From the NCBI GenBank assembly GCA_013396655.1, contig WBMV01006590.1:1242-65241 (forward strand): a stretch of DNA of 64,000 bases, given 5' to 3'. Of this stretch, positions 1 through 11,874 are shown piece by piece. The translations under genes and the position numbers were made by a program. This DNA is from Campylorhamphus procurvoides. Its lineage: Eukaryota > Chordata > Aves > Passeriformes > Dendrocolaptidae. Numbering within the stretch: position 1 is the first letter of the stretch; each line of letters starts with the position of its first letter. The notes under the pieces are model-generated. The model worked only from the letters and a program-made list of their open reading frames with translations. It had not been told where the DNA came from and searched no databases.

Positions 1-354
1 GCCACCGGCTGCCACAAGAGAGGAGGCCCAAAGAGGAGATACAAGGACTCCCTGAAACAATACCTCAACCTTGGCCATATTGACCACCATCAATGGTCCA
101 CTCTGGCCTCCAACTGGGAGAAATGGAGACACACCATCCATAACGCTGCTGCTTCCTTTGAGAACACACGCAGAATCAGTCTGGAGGAAAAAATGCAGGA
201 AGAACCGTGCCTCACCAGTAGTGCTGATGGAGACTTTCCACTGTGGCTTTTGCAATCTTGCTGATCTTGCATTGGCATTTTTAGCCACCAGCGTGCTTGT
301 AGCAAGTGTGGGTAGAGCCCTTGTAAATCTTTGTTCGAAAAGCCTTGCCATGAT
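1..354 (+). mobile_element. Non-CR1 LINE, 3' end fragment (RTE-like), copy 1
   Basis: This is the 3' end of a non-LTR retrotransposon, cut by the window edge on the left. In frame it reads the end of a polymerase protein downstream of the reverse transcriptase (for example RRYKDSLKQYL, then HIDHHQWSTLASNWEKWRHT). The same protein continues in the minus-strand copy at 24555-24966, where the upstream motif GHVSRMGD is seen. The two copies also share the untranslated end, including the stretch at 280-354, and both stop at GCCATGAT. The post-RT motif and the ATG-type 3' tail point to an RTE-like or related LINE and not to CR1; the clade is inferred from motif memory. The reading frame has stop codons near 260, so this is a dead copy. 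Confidence 0.7.
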
Positions 355-2145
355 ACAATTTCAGCCTACAAAAGCTAGTTTATTCAGATCACTAAGCCAC
401 AAGGACTAAAAATTTTCTCACTAAATGGGTGCGTTCTGTCAAGGCCTTTGCAGCCTCTATAGCCAGTGCTTGTACTAAATCACGCTTTTTTACAAAGACA
501 GCAAACTCCAGCATGCAAATTTCCGTCAAGTGCCACTTTGTAGAAGATTCAACTATTAATTTATCTTTCTCTGGCATCTCCAAGTTGGATTCAGATTGCG
601 CATGCTTAAGTGTCTTGTAAATGGATGCTATATTTTATATGCTTTCAAGAAGATGTGCCTATATGGGCTCCTCTGTTATTTTGCAATAAGCAGGTACCAA
701 ATCACCACCTTTAACTGTGACAAATAGAAAAGGTCATTATTCTCTTGAGCAAAGAATCATCAGGTTCTGAACAATCCTGGAAGGATACAACCTAACTTTA
801 AACTAAAAAATTTTACAATTAAAAGAGTGATGGAAGAGATCAAAATAAGGTGTTGTTATGGCAATGGGCATGTTGAGGATAAGTAAGTATATTGATAAGA
901 CATTGCAAACAGATATAGAGCCATTGAAGGAATAAATTGGATTGCTAATTAGGAATTAAGTCATACAGTTACACATCTTGAAGGGTGTGAAATATTTCCC
1001 CTGTGAACATCAACTATTTGGCTGGTGAGAACTGACAGAGGTGTTACTGCCTGTTTCCTGCCCACAAAGCATAGACGGAATATCATATTGTGTTCTGAGT
1101 TGCATGGAGTTAGGCACTTGTTTCGGACATAGAAAAGGAAAAAAGCTCTTTGCTTTCCTTTCCTGTTTCTTCATGAGACATGGAGAACTCTGGGCAGCAA
1201 ACCTAAAAGTCATCCATTCACATCCTGGGCCTTGAGAAGCTTGAATATTGCAGGCTCTGTCACCCAGGAACCTATTACTTATTTCTCTTTCACCACATCT
1301 TCCTGTAAGACATTATTTCCTCTTCAATTTTGTTTTTATTAGTACCTGATTGAAGGTGTTTGTCAAGAATTTTCATTGCCTGTGTTTTGCATGTGACATT
1401 GACATACATAGTCTGTGCATTACAAAGCAGCTTATTGAAGTCACAGAGCTAATAATTGAACAGTTAAGAAGAACCAGAACTAACATTATAATATTACATC
1501 TGCACTCTGTGCAGTGAAAATCTGGTTTTGCTCACTGGAACACCATTTTTGGAGTGGAATCAGGTGACACTATGACATATAGAAAGAATTATATAGTCCT
1601 CTTTCAAGCATAGCAGCATACAGATTCTTATCTAATTATTTTTCTGTAGTAATGTTGCACAGGACTGCTGCTGCTTATCTGTGAACTTGATAGAAAAGAA
1701 ACAAAGGAATAAATACCTAAAGTATAATAAAAATATAAAAATAAAGTATAATAAAAATAATAGAAACTTGGTATTGGAAGATCTCTGGTTCTTAATCTTA
1801 ATTGTTGAGTAAAGCTGACTGTGGACTGTCTGAACTGTAGTCCTAGTCTTCTCTTTTCCGACTCGTCTGTAAGTCTGCATTCTAACTATAAAGATTATGC
1901 TTGATCCTAGAGTCGCAGAAGACAAAGAGAGTTGTAAGTAGTTTATGTCTTCCACTTCTTTTAGTCATAATTAACAATTTTTAAAAGAAAATGTAATAGC
2001 ACTATCATGCTAAATCTCACCAGAGAAAACTTATTTTGGAACTTCCTACTAGAAGGTGTTCCTTCACCTATATTTCCCCAGTTTCAGTATTGTATTAATT
2101 AATGGCTTTTTTTAGAAATCCTTAGTCTCATCAGACTTTTCTTTT
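355..2145. other. AT-rich single-copy-looking sequence, no gene seen
   Basis: I recognise no exon, RNA gene or repeat family here. Open frames are short and lie in AT-rich sequence. An AT-rich stretch at about 1690-1770 gives low-complexity AATAAAAAT-type words. Confidence 0.5.
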
Positions 2146-2368
2146 CATAGAATCATAGAAACATAAAATATCCTGAGTTAGAAAGGACCCACAAGGATCA
2201 TCTAGTTCCTGGTCCTCCACAGGACAGCCCCAAGAACTACACCATGTGCCTGACAACATTGTCCAAATGCTCCTTGAACTCTGTCAGGCTTTGTGCCATG
2301 ACCAGTTCCCTGAGGAGCCTATTCCAGTGCCAAACCACCCCCTGCATGAAGAACTTTTTCCTAATATC

Positions 2369-2869
2369 AAAACTAAATTTTCCCTGACACATCTTCCTAC
2401 TATTCCCTTCTGTCCTGTCATTGTTCATGACAAAGAAGACATGAATGCCTGCCCCAGCACTTTCCCTTGTGAGGAAGCTGTAGGTTGCAATGAGGTCTCC
2501 CCTCATGTCACCTCTTCTCCAGCCTGAATAACCCAACTGACCTCAACTGCTACTTGTATGGCTTCACCACTACTTCCCCTTCACTATCTTTGTAGTTTCT
2601 GGCTACCAGGACGCTGCTGACTCATATTCAACTTGCCATCAACAAGACCCCTATGTGCATTTCCACAGAGCTGCTCTCCAGTGTCTCCCTCCCCAGTCTG
2701 TCTGTACATCCAGGATTTCCCTTTCTGAAGTGCAGAATCCAGCACTTCTCTTTGTTGAGCTTCATACAGTTGGTGATTGCCCAGCCCTCTGATTTGTTGA
2801 GGACCATGTGCAGGGAACTAAAAACTCCTTTCATTCTAGTGTCTTTGGCAAAATTTACTTGAATATGTT
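2369..2869. repeat. 501-bp direct duplication, copy 1
   Basis: This interval recurs at 2871-3371 at a constant offset of 502 bases, with no difference where I compared them, including the internal 69-residue open frame that appears identically at 2653 and 3155. The copies are separated by one N at 2870. Exact identity inside an old, diverged CR1 argues for an assembly artefact. Confidence 0.9.
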
Positions 2870-2870
2870 N
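2870..2870. other. Single-N scaffold join
   Basis: One N sits exactly at the boundary of the two identical 501-bp copies. It looks like two contigs placed end to end without merging their overlap. Confidence 0.85.
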
Positions 2871-3371
2871 AAAACTAAATTTTCCCTGACACATCTTCCT
2901 ACTATTCCCTTCTGTCCTGTCATTGTTCATGACAAAGAAGACATGAATGCCTGCCCCAGCACTTTCCCTTGTGAGGAAGCTGTAGGTTGCAATGAGGTCT
3001 CCCCTCATGTCACCTCTTCTCCAGCCTGAATAACCCAACTGACCTCAACTGCTACTTGTATGGCTTCACCACTACTTCCCCTTCACTATCTTTGTAGTTT
3101 CTGGCTACCAGGACGCTGCTGACTCATATTCAACTTGCCATCAACAAGACCCCTATGTGCATTTCCACAGAGCTGCTCTCCAGTGTCTCCCTCCCCAGTC
3201 TGTCTGTACATCCAGGATTTCCCTTTCTGAAGTGCAGAATCCAGCACTTCTCTTTGTTGAGCTTCATACAGTTGGTGATTGCCCAGCCCTCTGATTTGTT
3301 GAGGACCATGTGCAGGGAACTAAAAACTCCTTTCATTCTAGTGTCTTTGGCAAAATTTACTTGAATATGTT
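2871..3371. repeat. 501-bp direct duplication, copy 2
   Basis: This is the second copy of 2369-2869. After 3371 the CR1 continues naturally (GGAGTTCTGCAACCAAG), so the correct contig path is probably copy 1 through 2369 and then this copy onwards. Confidence 0.9.
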
Positions 3372-3425
3372 GGAGTTCTGCAACCAAGTTGTTTACAAAG
3401 ATGTGGAGAAGCAAAACTAATCTTG

Positions 3426-3458
3426 TTTTATTTTATTTTATTTTATTTTATTTTATTT
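3426..3458. repeat. (TTTTA)n microsatellite
   Basis: There are six TTTTA units in a row followed by a partial unit, just beyond the 5'-truncated end of the minus-strand CR1. Confidence 0.9.
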
Positions 3459-3899
3459 GTATGAGTTTGTTCGCTTACAACTTAACCTGACTTTAGCAGA
3501 CACTTGATCTGTATTTTTGTTGCTTTTGGCAGTAAATATTTAGTATCATATATAAGAAGATACTAGCTTTGTCGTATTGTGTTCCCAAACATGGTGGGAC
3601 AAGCTTTCTAGGACTTATTAATTGAAGAGTTTACTTGATCTCTATTGTATAGTATGCTTTTAAGTGTTTATCAGTCTTCCTTTTATAGTTAAGGAGTTCT
3701 GTTGATGAAGCTGTTACGTGCCACCAGTTTCTTTCATACTGTACTCAGAAACTCTCTTTACCTGAGTAAGATTGCAAGTCAAATTCTGTGTTCACTGTTG
3801 GACCTCTCACTGCAAACAAACAAAAAAAACCCAAAAAAACAAACAAAAAATTATTTGGATTGTATCAAAAGAAAAGCAAGCTAGTGATTGTTGTAGAGA
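3459..3899. other. Short unique stretch with an A/C-rich tract
   Basis: No gene is seen. Positions 3816-3851 form an A-rich tract with AAAC and ACCC words, one of many such tracts in the window. It lies directly upstream of a plus-strand CR1 fragment. Confidence 0.5.
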
Positions 3900-4262
3900 A
3901 CAAGTCTTATGAAAAGAAACTGAGGGCGCTGGAGAAAAGTAGACTCCAGGGAGACCACATCACTTGCTACAACTACCTGAAAGGAGGTTGCAGTGGGGTG
4001 AGGGTTCACCTGTTTTCTCAAGTAACTGGACAAGAGGAAATGGCCTCAAATTGCAACAAATGAGGTTTAGATTGGATATCAGAAAAAATTTCTTCATGAA
4101 AAGGGTCATTTAGCATTGGAACAGACTGTGCAGGGAAGTGGAGTCACCATCTCTGAAGGTATTTATGGAACTTGTGAGTTTTAGGGATGTGATTTATTGG
4201 TAGACCTGGCAGTGCTAGGTTTACCATTCCAGTGGGACTCAATGATTTTAAGAATTTCAGGA
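3900..4262 (+). mobile_element. CR1 LINE, 3' end fragment
   Basis: This is sense CR1 sequence. It includes CTCCAGGGAGACCACATCAC, the segment for a CYNYLKGGCSGV-like peptide, GAGGTTTAGATTGGATATCAG, and the end at GACTCAATGATTTTAAGAAT. It matches the order of the CR1 ORF2 end and 3' untranslated region. It stops without a full octamer tail and abuts a minus-strand CR1 piece. Confidence 0.85.
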
Positions 4263-4690
4263 CAACCTGATCCAATGCCTAAACACCCCCTTTGTGAACA
4301 ATTTCCTCTTCTATTTAATCTAAGCCCATGCTCTTTCAATGTAAAGACTTTATACCCTTATTTCTTACAAAAAGTCTCTCTTCAAGATTCATACAAGATT
4401 TCTTGTATGCTCCATTTAGGTACTGGAAGGCTGCTACAAGTTGTCCCTGAAGCCTTTTCTTCTCCAGACTAAAGAACCTGAAATCTCCTAGTCTTGTCTT
4501 TGTAAGAGAGGTACTCCAGCCTTCTGCTTACCTCTGGGGTCTTTCTCTGAACACCTTCCAACATGTCCATGTCCTTCTGATGTTGGGAGACATAGAACTG
4601 AATGACATATTCCAAGTAAGGTTTTACAAGAGCAGAGTAGAGTTGGTTGTATATTTGTCACAGCACTTTATGCAAATATCTTTGTTGTCT
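4263..4690 (-). mobile_element. CR1 LINE, diverged fragment
   Basis: On the plus strand this reads as antisense CR1: the TTTGTGAACAATTTCCTCTT region, CTTCTCCAGACTAAAGAACC, and GAGGTACTCCAGCC. It is old and diverged, and its right edge near 4690 is approximate. It abuts the plus-strand CR1 at 3900-4262, giving a tail-to-tail pair. Confidence 0.75.
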
Positions 4691-7364
4691 TCATCAAGCA
4701 CAGATCAAATCTATAGTCTATTAGAGAAAGCATGAAGCATTGTTTATGGATTGATGTGAGAAAAACAGTGGTATTGTGCAATTCAGCACTCATAATAGCA
4801 GTTTGCTCAGAAACATACTTTCCAAGAACCTGTGAACACTTTCAAGCACCATGTCAACCACTTATAGCAGTTTCATTAACTTCAGTCAAACAGTCTCAAA
4901 TCACTAGATCTTTGTGGCTAAATACCCAGATATGAAGATTTCAGAGAGAAAATACAGGATATGATTCCTTTTATAAAAACGACACCATATAAGGTGTGAG
5001 AGAAACACAACCCACTGATTTTCCAGTATTCTTATTGAGCTGAATCAGTGTATATAGAGCCAGTTTCTTGCAGGGACATTGTGTAGGAGAAATCTGTTTT
5101 TTTCTGCTGTGGTCTAGGTTTCCGCAGCTCTATTTGTCTGCTGCACAGCAAAGGTTTTGCTAGCACTTATCAACATATTTTAGGAAAATTGCTAAAAGAA
5201 ATTCAAGTCTAATTCCAGTTTCAAATACATCGACATTCATGACCTTATGAATAGCTAGAGATGGCAAAATGATGTAGGGAACTAGTTTTACTGAGGACTT
5301 TGTGAAGATGATCAGCCATAGGCAAGCATCAACCTGTCCTGTTCCCTGCCCCCACCCCCTCTCCCCCCCAAAATTAGCAATAAAAATAAACAAATAGATC
5401 ATTGTCAAAACTAATGAGGAAATAAATCACTTTTTTGTCAGTTTCTATAAAAGCAAGACACTTTGTTGTCTTTCTTACCCTGCTCTCTCTGTTGTTTTCC
5501 CGGAAAAAAAAAAAAAAAACATAAAAAAAAAAGGAAACATATGGTGATCATTGCAGAAAACAAATGTGTAGAGAAGACTTTTGATACAATCTCAGTTGCA
5601 ATTTACTTACCCATGCAGAAGCTATCATCTTTGGTCAAAATGTATCCTCTTCATTTCAAGAAGAATCAGGCCTGCATATTTTGCTTTAAATTATCTCTGG
5701 TTTTGTAGGTTTCATCCTGGTCTTGATAACAAGGTTTCTCCAACCTTGTAAGCACATGATCTCTCTTTACTGAAAACTTCAGAAATCTCAAGTATAGTGT
5801 TTGGCCAACAGTTCCTCCTTGTAAGTACAGTTTTGTGGTTTTGATGGAGGACATTCAGTTTCCAAACAATGTATTTATTATCCAGAGTTGACATTGAGCA
5901 GTAACTTGATTTGTAACAGCTTGACTAGAAACAATGCCAGGTTTTGACTTCATGGTATGCCTATCAGTAAGTTCCTACGAATGTATACAGGGGAGGTGGG
6001 GTTGAGGGTGTCTGTGTTATATTTATGCATATTGTTTTTGCTGTATGGACAGAAAATAAAACATTTTCAATTTCTTTAAATCCTCCTTATTGCATTGTTT
6101 AAGAGTATTTCAATATTAGGCAGACATCATAATGGATAAAAGGGAAATTTTATAGGAGGGATTTGAAATCAGCCAGAATTAGAAAAGATATATTAGGAAG
6201 ATTAAAAGATGCATAACACGAAGGTTTGGTTTAAATATGATACATAAACAAGGCTGTTTTCCAACTGCTTTCAAATTGTTTACCCATAACCCTGGCAAAA
6301 GTCACCAAGCCTGGGTCACCCAGCTGATGAGCAGCACATTTATTGGTGCCAGACATTCTGTTAACAATGGCTAAGTTTCCTTTTCCCTTTATGGGAAAAT
6401 TGAACTATTGCTAGCTTGTTTTGTGATTAGACAAGCAGACTTATTACCTTGGTTAACACAGTGATTTTTTGACATATTCTTTCTTCCCAGTCTTGAAGTA
6501 TTTTTATTTTAGTTACAACAATCTCTTCTTTGTGTTGTTACAAAATATACATTATTTGAAATCTTTCCTATAATTTAAGACCCAAAGTAAATATTATCCA
6601 TTATATTTGCTATAGTTTAATTTTGAAAAATTTTGGCCTGTGACACTAAATGAAACATGAAATCAATAAAGATGATTGACCTCAAAACAAAGTATAGTTG
6701 ATTGGGCTATTTCAGTGCCCCTGTGACAGAATTCTAAAAGTTGATAGTTGGACAAATAGTTGTACAGTTACACTTAATTTCATATTTTTACAGAAATCAA
6801 AATATTTCTTGCAACAGTAACAAATTTATATGTCAACTTCTCATTAATTTTGATCCCTCTCCTCTTCTGATGTGTTAATTGATGCTCTTATCTCAATTAT
6901 AGCCATACTAAAAAGGAAACAATTTTATAGAAAGATAACAGATGGATTTCTGACTCCCAAATCCCCATGACTACCCAGTAGAAGCTGAGTGCCTAATTCA
7001 TAATATTGCTTTAAGAAATCTCTCCAAACATTACACAGAGTAAGCCATATGTTTTCAATTAGATCAGTAGGGCAGGCTAAGTTTGCTCAGCCCTCTCATA
7101 GACATGGTTTTGAGAAGATACATTTCAAAGATGTGAAAACTTGGACCCTCAAACCTCTACATATCATCAAAATCTGCTTGACAACACCACCAGAGATTTT
7201 TTTGTCTTATGAGAATTTCCAAAGGTTGTATCTTTACAGAGCACCATTTGATCTGGAAGTTAAGTCTAGAAGTCAACTAGAGTTGTGGCTGTAATGCTGA
7301 TCTTCAAGGATAAAAGAATCCTCAGTTACAGATTCTTTTTACTCTATGACCTAATACTACAACC
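4691..7364. other. Long AT-rich stretch, no gene or repeat recognised
   Basis: I see no exon, RNA gene or repeat family. There is an A-rich run at about 5503-5533 (poly-A broken by C, T and G). Open frames here are below 95 codons and lack recognisable motifs. Confidence 0.5.
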
Positions 7365-7874
7365 TGTGTTTTGGGTTTACCCTGGTAAGCAGCTTAGCCC
7401 AACACAAACTTCCACTCACTCCCCCACTGTGTGTTGGGAAAGACAGATAGAAAGGTAAAAGTGCAAAATCTTGTGGCTTGAGATATAGACATATCAAGAG
7501 GTAAAGCAAAATCCATGTGCTTAGGCAAAACAAGTAAAGAATTCTTTCACTGTTTTACATCAGCAGGCAGATGTTTTTAGCCACCCTCAGGAAAAGAGAG
7601 TTCTGTCACTTGCAACAGGTATTTGGGAAGAGGAACACTTTAACTTTGAATATCCCACCTTCCTCCCGCTTGCCATAGCTCTTATAGTTCAACACAATGC
7701 TATATGGTATGGAATACTGTTTTGTCAATTGAGGTAAGCTGTCCTGACTGTGGCCCCTCTTAGCTTCTTGAACACCTCCAGCCTGTTTGCTAGGAGAAAT
7801 ATGAGAAGCAGAAAATACCTTGAAATTGTGTAAGTACTGCTCAGCAGTAACTGTATCCCAGCAAAACCAGTATA
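7365..7874 (-). mobile_element. ERVL-type solo LTR
   Basis: This matches the common avian ERVL LTR in reverse complement. The left end, TGTGTTTTGGGTTTACCC, is the antisense end of the LTR. Inside are the TGGCTTGAGATATAGAC region, ATCAGCAGGCAGATG, TGCTATATGGTATGGAATAC, CTGCTCAGCAGTAACTG and the end CAGCAAAACCAGTATA. The order matches the copies at 9671-10218 and 39833-40429. No internal retroviral sequence flanks it. I found no matching flanking duplication, so the ends are approximate. Confidence 0.85.
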
Positions 7875-8612
7875 AAGTGCCTAGACCTGTGTTTCAGGGT
7901 AATAGAGGTCAGGAAACAAAAAGAGAACTTTTGACCATTTTTATAAAAAACAGTTATTTTCATACCAGTTCATTTAGAACTACACAAGGAAATAAAATAT
8001 TTTTTTTTCAATCTCTATGTGTTTTATAACTGTAAAAGTCATGTGGTTTGATTATAGATCTGACATCTGTTCCCAGAGCTCAATTTGGCCAGGGAGAGGA
8101 ATTGATTCTTCTTCAGCCAGACAAAGCTGAAAACTACAAAATACAACTGGACTTTTGAGAAGCCTATTTGGCTTTATATTAATTCTGTTACTCTCAGAAG
8201 ATGGAATGGAGAACTGCTTAAGCATCAGTTTAAGGGGAAACTGTAGGCTTCCTCATAAATTACTGAGTTGACTGCTGAATCTAAATTCTGTTATATCTAA
8301 CTCAATGAAATTTTGCAAGGAAAAGAAATTTCTCTTTTTTATTTCTTTTTATTTTTTCAAGAGAGGGGAAAGAAAGGAAATGAAAGGGACTGCATGGTGG
8401 CATAGACTTAGAAAGAAATTTCTATATCATGAATTCCATTTACATTTTAGCCTTTTTTGCCCTCATGGCCAGGAAAGAAAAGCATTCTTGGCTTTAATTT
8501 GGAAAATTAGTCTGGGAAAGTAATATTTTCATGAGTATAATATCTTAGTTCCAATGTAACAACAGAGAATCTACTTATCTTAAGAAAGTAGTCCAATATA
8601 AAATGAGAATAG
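7875..8612. other. Unique AT-rich sequence, no gene seen
   Basis: No recognisable feature. It ends at a long pyrimidine microsatellite. Confidence 0.45.
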
Positions 8613-8771
8613 TCCCTTCCTTTCTTCCTCCCTTCCTCCCTTCCTCCCTTCCTTCCTCCCTTTCTTCCTTCCTTCCTTCCTTCCTTCCTTTCTTCCTTCT
8701 GAATTCCTTCCTTCCTTTCCCTCCTTTGTCCTTTCTTTCCTTCCTTACTTTCTTCTTTCCTTCCTCTTCTC
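8613..8771. repeat. (TTCC)n / (CCTTCCT)n polypyrimidine microsatellite
   Basis: About 160 bases are almost only C and T on the plus strand, built of TTCC units with CCC variants and interrupted near 8700 by GAATTC. The open frame across it encodes only a low-complexity Pro/Ser/Phe/Leu string and is not a gene. Confidence 0.95.
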
Positions 8772-8837
8772 TGAAAGCAATATTAGTAAAAACAAGGATT
8801 TAGTATTTGAAATTGATTGTCAAATAAGCGTGGAGAA

Positions 8838-9158
8838 TGAAGAACATTGCTGAACATTGCCAAGAGAAAAGGAGGTTATTGGACACTGGTGCCACATGTC
8901 AACATTGGCGCTGCTTTGTTTGCCCTGACTTCAGGTTATTGAACATGGGCAAGGGCCTAACCGTGCCAAGAGCCTGGCATATGGACAGCATATGAACATT
9001 GCATGCTTGCTTGATTGGTAGGGAGAACATATGCTGGTTTCTGACTGGGGAAGTGATAGAAACCTAAACTAAAAAAGCTATATATGTATGCATGGTTTAA
9101 ACAATAAACAATTCTTTGCTGCACCACAACAGAGGGTCTGTGCTTCATCCATTACACA
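8838..9158 (+). mobile_element. Retroviral solo LTR, plus sense
   Basis: The segment has the layout of an LTR. There is a TATA-like box (TATATAT at 9079-9085), a polyadenylation signal AATAAA at 9103-9108, then a short R/U5-like tail with ACCACAACAGAGGGTCTGTG ending near TTACACA. The upstream part is richer in GC than its surroundings (GGGCAAGGGCCTAACCGTGC). No internal retroviral sequence is present. The family is not certain; an alpha- or betaretrovirus-like (ERVK-class) origin fits the compact size. The left edge is approximate. Confidence 0.65.
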
Positions 9159-9670
9159 GAAGTTTTTAAAATCTACTTTTCAAAGTTTTCTCCTGATGTA
9201 AACTCCACTGTAACCTTAGAGAGTTTCTATCCTTTTGTGTCTCTAAAATGAAAACACTGCCAATGTTTTATTTGCATATTACCATTCTATTTTACTGAAA
9301 TTCATAATTTATTTTCTGTAATGAACAATTATCTTAGGGGACTGTGCATGCAGTTCTCTGTTTGTTAAATTAGGGGAATTTTGAGCAAAACATAAAAGCA
9401 CTTTCTTCTTCCAAGCTGTAACTTTAGAATTGGAGATAGTTCCCAATGATAACTTTGCTGATTCATGGCAAGAAGAGTCATTTTTCTACATTCTTAGTCA
9501 TTCTTCAGGCACACCGTTTCTCTCCCTTTAAAACCTTGGCCTCCCAAACCAAAAGGAAAATGTAGAAAAATATCTTTAAAGTATATCTCTCTGCATTGCT
9601 GTCTTGTCTATCTATCAGTAGTGGGGACTAGGTTTTTATTCATTTCTATTTCTGTCTACTTGCTGTTTAG
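9159..9670. other. Unique AT-rich sequence, no gene seen
   Basis: No exon, RNA gene or repeat recognised between two solo LTRs. Confidence 0.45.
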
Positions 9671-10218
9671 TGTTGTGGTTTAAGTCCGGCTGGAAATTAA
9701 ACACCATGCAGCTAGTCAACAACTGCCCTCTCTCCCCTGATCAGCCCACTGGAATGGGGAGGAGGATCAAAGTAAAACTTGCAGTTTGAGAATAGTTTCA
9801 TAAGTGAAAACAAAGTAAAACTCAGTAATAATAATTAATTATAATAATTATGATAATAAAAAGTGAAATAGAAGTGATGAGCAATACAATTGCTTACCAC
9901 TCAATGACTTATGCCAGATCCCTCCTCAACCCAAATCTTCCTGTCTTCCAGGTAACTCTCCTCAGTTTATATACTGGGCATGATATTCTACGGTGTAGAA
10001 CATCCCTTTGGTCATCTGTCTTGGCTATGCTCCCTCCCAGCATCTTTTGTGCACCTCCTCACTGGCAGAATAAAAAAAAAAAAATAATTCTTGACTTAGG
10101 ATAAAAACAACTTCACAAAAACCCAAAACATCACCACCATGCTTATTTTGAATCCAAGGCACAGCCTTGTAACAACTACTGAGAAGAAATTAACTCTACC
10201 TTATCTGAAACTCAGGCA
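9671..10218 (-). mobile_element. ERVL-type solo LTR
   Basis: This is a reverse-complement copy of the avian ERVL LTR family. It starts TGTTGTGGTTTAAGTCC and carries the CAGCCCACTGGAATGGGGAG block, TTTATATACTGGGCATGATA, CTTGGCTATGCTCCCTCCC and TTAACTCTACC near the other end. TTTATATAC at about 9966 is antisense of the promoter TATA region. A (TAA)n-like insertion lies at 9825-9865. No internal sequence or clear flanking duplication is visible. Confidence 0.88.
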
Positions 10219-11874
10219 CTGAAGAAAGCTAATGCCAGTCTTTTAATTCCCTTCTTGTTGAGAAGAAATTACACCCTTATGGTTCTAAACATACTGTAAA
10301 ATTTTAAAGGAAAAATGCATATTGACCAAACACTTTGATCGCTTAATCCCTACAGAACAAAGGGGAGGCAAAGAGTAAATCAGGAAACCGATATGCAGAG
10401 CAAAGCGCACAAAAAAGATCTTACCTATGAATAACTCCAGGATACAGATTAAGAAATTATAAATTGGTCTAGCCTTTTCAACAGTAGAAACAGGTGATAT
10501 ACAAGGCAACATAAACTTGGAGCCATTGTATGAGGTACATGTTGCTTTAACAGATGTTCTGCACCTCTTCAGAGGCCACCCCAAAAAGACATGGGTTAAT
10601 GACATTAACCATTAAATTCTAATAAAGTTTGTCTGCAGAGGCTGAAATAAGAGATCCATTCCTGAAGATGATAGAATTTTCAAACTGGAAAGAAAAAAAA
10701 ATACATTTAATAAAACCCTGAGATGTGAAAATCTTTCCTAATGTTTCAGGTGAAAAAGCACTACATGTCAGATTTTCCACACTTCCAAGATACCTTATAA
10801 CCATAAAACATATCAGAAGTTCAATAAAAATCCATATGGACCCATTTCTCTCTGACTTACAACATAGTAATTATAACTATGGAGAATAACTGACTTTTCT
10901 GTAAAACACAAATATAAACTTTAGCATATAAAATTACATTGCAAATATCTGTTAGAAAGTTCATCAATCTTTTGTAAATGTGCTGCTCTGTATAGTGAAT
11001 CTCATTTCTCTTCACCTTTAAACCCTGAAAACATTAAAATTTAAGCTCATCTATTCATCTTGTACAAATCCTTATGTCTCTGTTGGACCTAAAATTTCAT
11101 GGCTAATTTACAATACTTGCTTCAGAAACGTATTCTGAAGGTTGGTGTTACTCATGTAAGCTCCATTTTATCTTTACAAGATTGTTTTTCTAATGATGCT
11201 GAATCTGTGCTCAGCTAAACCTCAAACAAGATTTAAACCAAAAACTTCTTAAAGCACAGGGGAGACACAATAACAGTGTGTCTGAAGAAAGGTCTGAATA
11301 ATTGACAACAGTTTTATAAAATTGAGTCCTGCTTTGCATAGAGTGGAGGGTATATGACAAGAAATTGCTTGAAAAAGTAGAGAGGAAGAAAGAACAGAGA
11401 AGAGAACCTCAGAACTTGGGTTAGAAATAAATATAAGTATTAAACTTTATGTGAATTGACAAATGTGTATATGTGCACAAAATATACATGATATACAGGA
11501 ATGCATTTATATGTATATATGTGTATGTGCATATTGTTTTATGTGCATATGAATGAATTCATATATAGATACATTCTTTCTAAATGTGAAAAAGTTCTCC
11601 CAAATAACAACTTACTAAAATTAACATTTAATGTTTATCTTATGGCTTGGGCTTTTTCACAGAAATGGTGGCTGATTATAAAGATAGCATTCAATAAACA
11701 TCCTCAGTCTTGCTTTTAATCCATTTTTAGTGCAGCTCTTCATTCCCACTGTTGTTGCAACTCTATGTATTGCATAAATTTTGTATATTTTTGTGATGAG
11801 AGACCAAGTATCACTGGAAAGTTAATTCTTCAAATACAAACCTGCCTAGTGGAAAGAAAAAGTTCTGTAAGATT
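10219..11874. other. Unique AT-rich sequence, no gene seen
   Basis: No recognisable gene. The longest open frame (10285-10605, minus) lacks any motif I know. An alternating TATATG/TGTGCATAT purine-pyrimidine stretch lies at 11465-11570. Confidence 0.45.

Larger units (their letters stand above)
2146..3415 (-). mobile_element. CR1 LINE, 3' part with RT remnant, containing an artefactual duplication
   Basis: The left end carries the antisense CR1 3' tail (ATAGAATCATAGAA at about 2148). The body at 2200-2530 matches the usual antisense CR1 3' region (for example TTCCCTGAGGAGCCTATTCC). Read on the minus strand, 3130-3414 gives a diverged CR1 reverse-transcriptase segment: NFAKDTR in place of the FADD box, then AITNCMKLNKEKC and LHFRKGNPGCTDRLG. 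The interval 2369-2869 is repeated exactly at 2871-3371 across a single N, so the true element is about 502 bp shorter than drawn. It has no intact open frame. Confidence 0.9.

Noticed and set aside
8603..8803. Open frame rich in Pro, Ser, Phe and Leu
   Set aside because: It is a translation of the TTCC microsatellite.
10285..10605. 106-codon minus-strand open frame
   Set aside because: No motif or family recognised and no supporting context; treated as chance.
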